Origin: Candidatus Atribacteria bacterium
Lineage (GTDB): Bacteria > Atribacterota > Atribacteria > Atribacterales > JASGLU01
DNA length: 37,224 nt
Assembly (NCBI GenBank): GCA_030156825.1
Contig: JASGLU010000013.1
Location: 1-37,224, forward strand
Direction: 5' to 3'
Shown here: positions 34,053-37,224 of the stretch, piece by piece
Layout of the letters: every line of letters begins with the position of its first letter
Position numbering within the stretch: position 1 is the first letter of the stretch
The notes under the pieces: generated by a model
The model's database searches: none
What the model was told of the DNA's origin: nothing
What the model saw: only the letters and a program-made list of their open reading frames with translations
Translations under genes and position numbers: made by a program

Positions 34053-34103
34053 TACCCCCCTAATAACCCCTTTCTTTTTCGGCAGTGCAATGGCCCTCTG
34101 TTT

Positions 34104-34126
34104 GTCATTCCTGAACGTCTTTATCG
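34104..34126. repeat. Truncated GTCATTCC-type repeat cut by copy C
   Basis: GTCATTCCTGAACGTCTTTA then TCG matches the first two thirds of the copy at 34285 and stops exactly where the modular repeat copy C begins (34128). This suggests that the modular repeat was inserted into an older copy. Confidence 0.5.
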
Positions 34127-34127
34127 A

Positions 34128-34260
34128 CTATAATGGGGGCGCTGCCCCCCTTATCAACCCCGACAATAGGGGGAAACCCCCTATAACCCCCGAAAAAAAA
34201 CCAAACAAATCAAATATAAAAAGACAAATATAACCGAGGAAGAACGACGCTTCCTCGGTA
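34128..34260. repeat. Modular palindromic repeat, copy C
   Basis: The first 27 bases equal 9522-9548. The second hairpin (AATAGGGGG-AAA-CCCCCTATAA) and CCCCCGAAAA at 34187-34196 match copies A and B. The CAGACAGCC module is missing and replaced by A-rich sequence; GACAAATATAACCGAGGAAG and its partner CTTCCTCGGT close the unit. Confidence 0.8.
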
Positions 34261-34282
34261 CACGGAGGAAAAGCCTCCGTGT
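34260..34282. terminator. Perfect ACACGGAGG/CCTCCGTGT hairpin
   Basis: A 9-bp perfect stem with loop AAAAG directly follows the CCGAGGAAG hairpin of copy C. It could act as a terminator between the leftward methylase genes and the rightward B12 operon, though no T-run follows; it may simply be another repeat module. Confidence 0.4.
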
Positions 34283-34284
34283 CC

Positions 34285-34369
34285 GTCATTCCTGAATGTA
34301 TTTATCAGGAATCTAAATTGTTTAAGGATGAAAATACCTGGATTCCCGATTAAGGATTTCGGGAATGAC
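34285..34369. repeat. Inverted pair of GTCATTCC-type repeats
   Basis: A direct copy (34285-34316, GTCATTCCTGAATGTATTTA then TCAGGAATCTA) and an inverted copy (34338-34369, CTGGATTCCCGATTAAGGAT then TTCGGGAATGAC) face each other across ~21 bases, forming a long inverted repeat. Confidence 0.65.
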
Positions 34370-34378
34370 GGAGAAAAG

Positions 34379-34550
34379 TTCTGGCTTTGACACCTCACTC
34401 AGCTGAAACCCGCATTAAATCTACATTTTTTAAATCAAAATGTGCTATTTTGCCACTACACTTTTGGAAGAATAAAATATGAATACCTATATTTATTAGG
34501 TTTGCAACTTCAAAATGAGTGAAAATCAGCACAAAGCGTCAAAGTCAGAA
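34379..34550. repeat. Possible 172-bp non-autonomous element with 13-bp terminal inverted repeats
   Basis: TTCTGGCTTTGAC (34379-34391) and GTCAAAGTCAGAA (34538-34550) are inverted copies with one mismatch. The AT-rich interior has no gene. It lies between the repeat cluster and the methylase stop. No clear target duplication was seen. Confidence 0.35.
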
Positions 34551-34573
34551 GACAAATACCTATCATCCTGAAA

Positions 34574-35362
34574 CTAAACATGATTACGCCCCATACTATA
34601 GCATATCCTTTTCAGGTTTTCATTTTTAGCCGGTTTCCTGAATATGAACAGGTGTTCATGCATAATCATGAGAAAATTGTATTTCCCTATTTTATTTTTC
34701 CAGTATGGTGTTGACTTACAATTGTGTTGAATCTTGATCACTTCTTCTTTAAGAGCAAAACCGCTTTCCAAAAACAGTTCTAACACATAATAGGAAAGGG
34801 GGATGTAATGCTGAGCCTTTCTGGTATCACCTATAAGAATAGCACAATAAGCATTTTCTTTTAATACTCGGAAAAATTCTTGTATTCCAAGACTCAGTTC
34901 CTGACAGAATTTATCCACGCTTCCGATGTTTGATAGATCATTTGCTATTTTACCATTTGAATATTTAATAATATTAAGATAAGGAGGGTGGGTAAGAATC
35001 AGGTCAATGGAACAATCCTCAATTCCGATAAGGTTACGAACATCACCCACTTCAACGGTTTGGGGGAGCGCCGCCGGGTATGAAAATTGTAAGTTGTTAA
35101 TTGTAAGTTGGACAGCTTCAGGGTTAATGTCCCTACCTATTCCTCGTCGTTTGAGCAGTTTGGTTTCAATAAGGGTTGTACCTCCACCTACCATAGGGTC
35201 AAAAACAGTATCTCCCTCCTTGGAATAGCGAAGAATAACATTACGAGCTATTTGGGGAGCAAAATTACCCCGGAATTTTGGGTTATGGGTATACCAAATT
35301 CCCCTTTCAGGTATAGACCAAACTGTGGTGGTTTCTATCTGGAAGTCGATGCTATCTGACAC
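34574..35362 (-). CDS. DNA (N6-adenine or N4-cytosine) methyltransferase of the restriction-modification locus
   Basis: A 262-aa SAM-dependent DNA methyltransferase. Motif I is DPMVGGGTT (residues 55-63), preceded by THNPKFRGNFAPQIARNVIL. The catalytic motif IV is THPPY (124-128). A motif-I-before-IV order with a (T/S)xPPY tetrad suits amino-methyltransferases of the N4/N6 class. The start is GTG at 35362, with GGAG eight bases upstream, inside the end of the DpnII-type endonuclease gene (28-base overlap), so it belongs to the same operon. Frame and motifs are intact. It may protect the same site as the Dam-like enzyme, or its hemimethylated or single-stranded form, as the second methylase of DpnII-type systems does; that is inference. 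Confidence 0.85.
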   Translation of the reverse strand: MSDSIDFQIETTTVWSIPERGIWYTHNPKFRGNFAPQIARNVILRYSKEGDTVFDPMVGGGTTLIETKLLKRRGIGRDINPEAVQLTINNLQFSYPAALPQTVEVGDVRNLIGIEDCSIDLILTHPPYLNIIKYSNGKIANDLSNIGSVDKFCQELSLGIQEFFRVLKENAYCAILIGDTRKAQHYIPLSYYVLELFLESGFALKEEVIKIQHNCKSTPYWKNKIGKYNFLMIMHEHLFIFRKPAKNENLKRICYSMGRNHV

Positions 35363-36276
35363 AGTATGCGCTCCAAAAGTCCTTTTCTGACAAAATGTAA
35401 ATTTAAAGGATAATCAATCATTTCTAACCCTTTCCTAATCTGATTTTTCTGACCTTTCCAACCCAAACCATCGGTAATCCAGATAAAGTCGAAACCGTTA
35501 TCGTATAACTCATTCTGCCGGTTAATATAAGAATCCACGATTTCTTGGGGTTTAGAACCAGTTCCAGAAAAGAAGTTCACCTCAATATTGACGATTTTAC
35601 CTTTGTTCCCAATAAGCATAAAATCAGTTTTTCGATTGAAAAGAGAGGACGAAACAGGAATGTGGTAATGGTCTGGTAGATAACGAAAGTATCTTTGGTT
35701 TTCTATTTGAAATGGTAGCTTTCGCTGCTTCACTATGGTCTGGATTATTGGATCCACAACAAGTTCCATCGCTTTACCGCTGCGGTTTTTGCGAGCGTGG
35801 GTATCTAAACCCACTTCTACTCCGGCAATATAGTCTTGAATGCTTTGGCATGAAAAATTTTGAAAGAAGCGCTTGAGTCCAGTCCTTTCAAAAAAGATAA
35901 TTAAATCTTCTATTTCTTTTGGTGAAAGCTTCCTTTTTCGGAAATCGTATGTCACCGTGTCTGAATCGACATCCATGAAGTCTTTGACCACCTTTATTTG
36001 CAAATCACGAATAGCAAGAAGCATGGGAATGACAGGAAGCACTTCCGGATAGCTGGTTATCAGGCGGCAAAGGGTGGAGTCAAAGTCGGAACATCGGATA
36101 AGAGAACTTAAAATGTTAAGCTCAACTCTATATTTTTCTACATTTCGTTTGACTTTTTGCTAATCGACAAAAAACTGATACCCCCGGTTTGTGTCAATAA
36201 GAGTATCATGAAAGATGTCTATAATAGCATCAAAGGATCTCAATTTAAAGAAACTCAGATAAAGAGAGACATCCAT
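35335..36276 (-). pseudogene. DpnII-type restriction endonuclease gene, interrupted by an in-frame TAG
   Basis: The frame from ATG 36276 (two bases after the Dam-like stop) to the TAG at 35335 has 313 codons, and codon 39 is TAG (36162-36160). The sequence around it, YQFFVD-stop-QKVKRNVEKYRVELNIL, aligns with the DpnII family's N-terminal region, where I recall Trp at that place, so a TGG-to-TAG change is likely. Downstream, family motifs are intact: GLDTHARKNRSGKAMEL (about codons 157-173), and the putative PD-(D/E)xK site in KTDFMLI and VNIEVNFFSGTGSKP, then FIWITDGLGWKG. DpnII cuts GATC. A GTG at 36042 could start only a C-terminal piece. Function is probably lost unless TAG is read through. 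Confidence 0.85.
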
Positions 36277-36278
36277 GC

Positions 36279-37216
36279 TCAACTTACTCCATAGTTACGA
36301 ATTATTAGTTCGTTGATTTCTCCCCGACGACTGGCATCGCAGTTAATAAATCTTTTAGCCGGTACTCTCTCGATTATAAACCCTTTATAAAGGTTATCAA
36401 AAAAGTCATCTTCAGGATTTTCATTTTTGGGGTCGGAATTGCTTTGGATGAGGTAGGCCCCTCGTCTATCCATCTCCCGAAAAAACTGAGCCAATCGCTT
36501 TTGATCGGCTTCGGAAAATCCCTCCTTGGAATATGATGTGAAGTTAGAAGTAGCATTAATCGGTCTATAAGGAGGGTCGAAATAAACTAACGTTCCCTTC
36601 TGTATATATCGGGCCGAAAGAGAGAAATCGCCACAAATGATGTCTGTATTCTGGAGAGCACGACTTGCTTTCTGTAAAATTGTTTTACTACAAATGGTGG
36701 GATTTTTGTAGCGACCAAAAGGCACATTAAATTCCCCTTTTCGGTTCAAGCGGAATAAGCCATTATAGCAGGTTTTATTGAGAAAAATTAACCAGGAAGC
36801 CCGTTCAATCCAACCTTTATTATATCGACTATAATCTAAATGATGTCTCTGAGCATTGTACTGGCTCCGAATGTGGTAAAAAAGTTCACTTCTTTTTTCT
36901 TCAGGCAAATTGAAGTAGGCTTCCTCAAGCTTGCCAAGCTTTTGAATAAGAGCCTCGGGGTCTTTTTGCACCACTCGAAAACTCAGGATAAGTTCCGGAT
37001 TAGAATCAACCAGATATGACTCTTCAACTTGAAAGTGTCTTTTGAGGAAAAAAAACAGTGCACCACTTCCTACAAATGGTTCCACATATCTTTCAATATA
37101 AAGTTGGGAGAGAATAGGCTCAGGGAGTTTTGTGGCTAAAACATTCAAAAGTTGAGTTTTCCCCCCGCCCATTTTAAAAAAGGCCTTGGATATTCCCTCT
37201 CTTTGATAGCTTTCAT
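36279..37216 (-). pseudogene. Dam-type (D12 class) adenine-N6 methyltransferase, frameshifted near the N-terminus
   Basis: From ATG 37172 an open frame of 297 aa shows the Dam family motif I region EPFVGSGALF, LNKTCYNGLFRLNRKGEFNV with PFG after it, motif IV FDPPYRP, and RRGEINELIIRNY. The upstream start ATG 37216 reads MKAIKEREYPRPFLKWAGGK, the exact Dam-family N-terminus, but in another frame, and ends at TGA after 23 codons. The two frames meet in a run of six G and four A (about 37157-37166); adding one base gives KWAGGKTQLLN. So either a one-base deletion has broken the gene or the read is wrong there. Translation from 37172 would lack the KWAGG part of the SAM site. Target is probably GATC, from its DpnII partner. 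Confidence 0.75.
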
Positions 37217-37224
37217 GTCCCTTC

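Noticed and set aside
36160-36162. Amber recoding or pyrrolysine/selenocysteine-like insertion in the DpnII-type gene
   Set aside because: TAG is a normal terminator here for several genes including this one, and the family context suggests Trp, so a nonsense mutation or read error is simpler.

Overview
The window is a gene-dense stretch of a bacterial chromosome with moderate G+C and mixed ATG, GTG and TTG starts. TAG is used as a normal stop, for example at the ends of the Gfo/Idh/MocA, M23 peptidase and btuD genes. An LptF/LptG-type permease, a lipobox lipoprotein and many signal-peptide proteins point to a cell with an outer membrane. GH1 glycosidase, vitamin B12 uptake under a riboswitch and ExeA-type transposon debris fit a fermentative anaerobe, perhaps from an uncultured phylum such as Atribacterota. 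That placement is inference only; there is no rRNA or other taxonomic marker here.

Layout. 1-3.6 kb (+): end of rtcB, serS, a Gfo/Idh/MocA oxidoreductase and a membrane-anchored protein-L-isoaspartate methyltransferase. 3.5-5.9 kb (-): a large spermidine-synthase-like membrane protein. 6.07-9.5 kb (+): tRNA-Ser(UGA), then parA-parB-M23 peptidase-exported protein. 9.5-9.87 kb: a modular palindromic repeat and a promoter. 9.87-12.6 kb (+): GH1 beta-glucosidase and a PHP-domain protein. 12.6-16.9 kb (-): small MscS channel; then xseA-xseB-epimerase-alcohol dehydrogenase as an overlapping cluster. 17.0-18.1 kb (+): an isopropylmalate/isocitrate dehydrogenase family enzyme. 18.1-23.1 kb (-): an envelope operon of LptF/G permease, TPR protein, TPR lipoprotein, ECF sigma factor, a membrane protein joining an anti-sigma-like N-terminus to a glycogen-binding domain, and an exported helical protein. 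23.1-23.96 kb: a gene-poor gap with the tail of a transposon ExeA-type ATPase and repeats. 23.96-29.5 kb (-): three exported proteins, one a secreted TPR-CHAT protease candidate flanked by PsbP/Mog1-like proteins. 29.7-30.3 kb (+): an exported concanavalin-A-fold protein. 30.4-34.0 kb (+): cobalamin riboswitch and btuF-btuC-btuD. 34.0-34.57 kb: dense repeats. 34.57-37.2 kb (-): a DpnII-type restriction-modification locus.

The most notable points are these. (1) The restriction-modification locus is decaying: the DpnII-type endonuclease has an in-frame amber codon where the family is expected to carry Trp, and the Dam-type methylase has a one-base frameshift in its N-terminal KWAGGK motif, while the third methylase is intact. 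(2) A modular family of G/C-rich palindromes occurs in several places, and one copy has run into the 3' end of btuD and supplies its last ~30 codons and stop. (3) A predicted carbohydrate-sensing anti-sigma protein sits beside an ECF sigma factor. (4) A secreted CHAT protein sits among secreted PsbP-like proteins. (5) The btuD product carries an extra C-terminal Rossmann-like domain.
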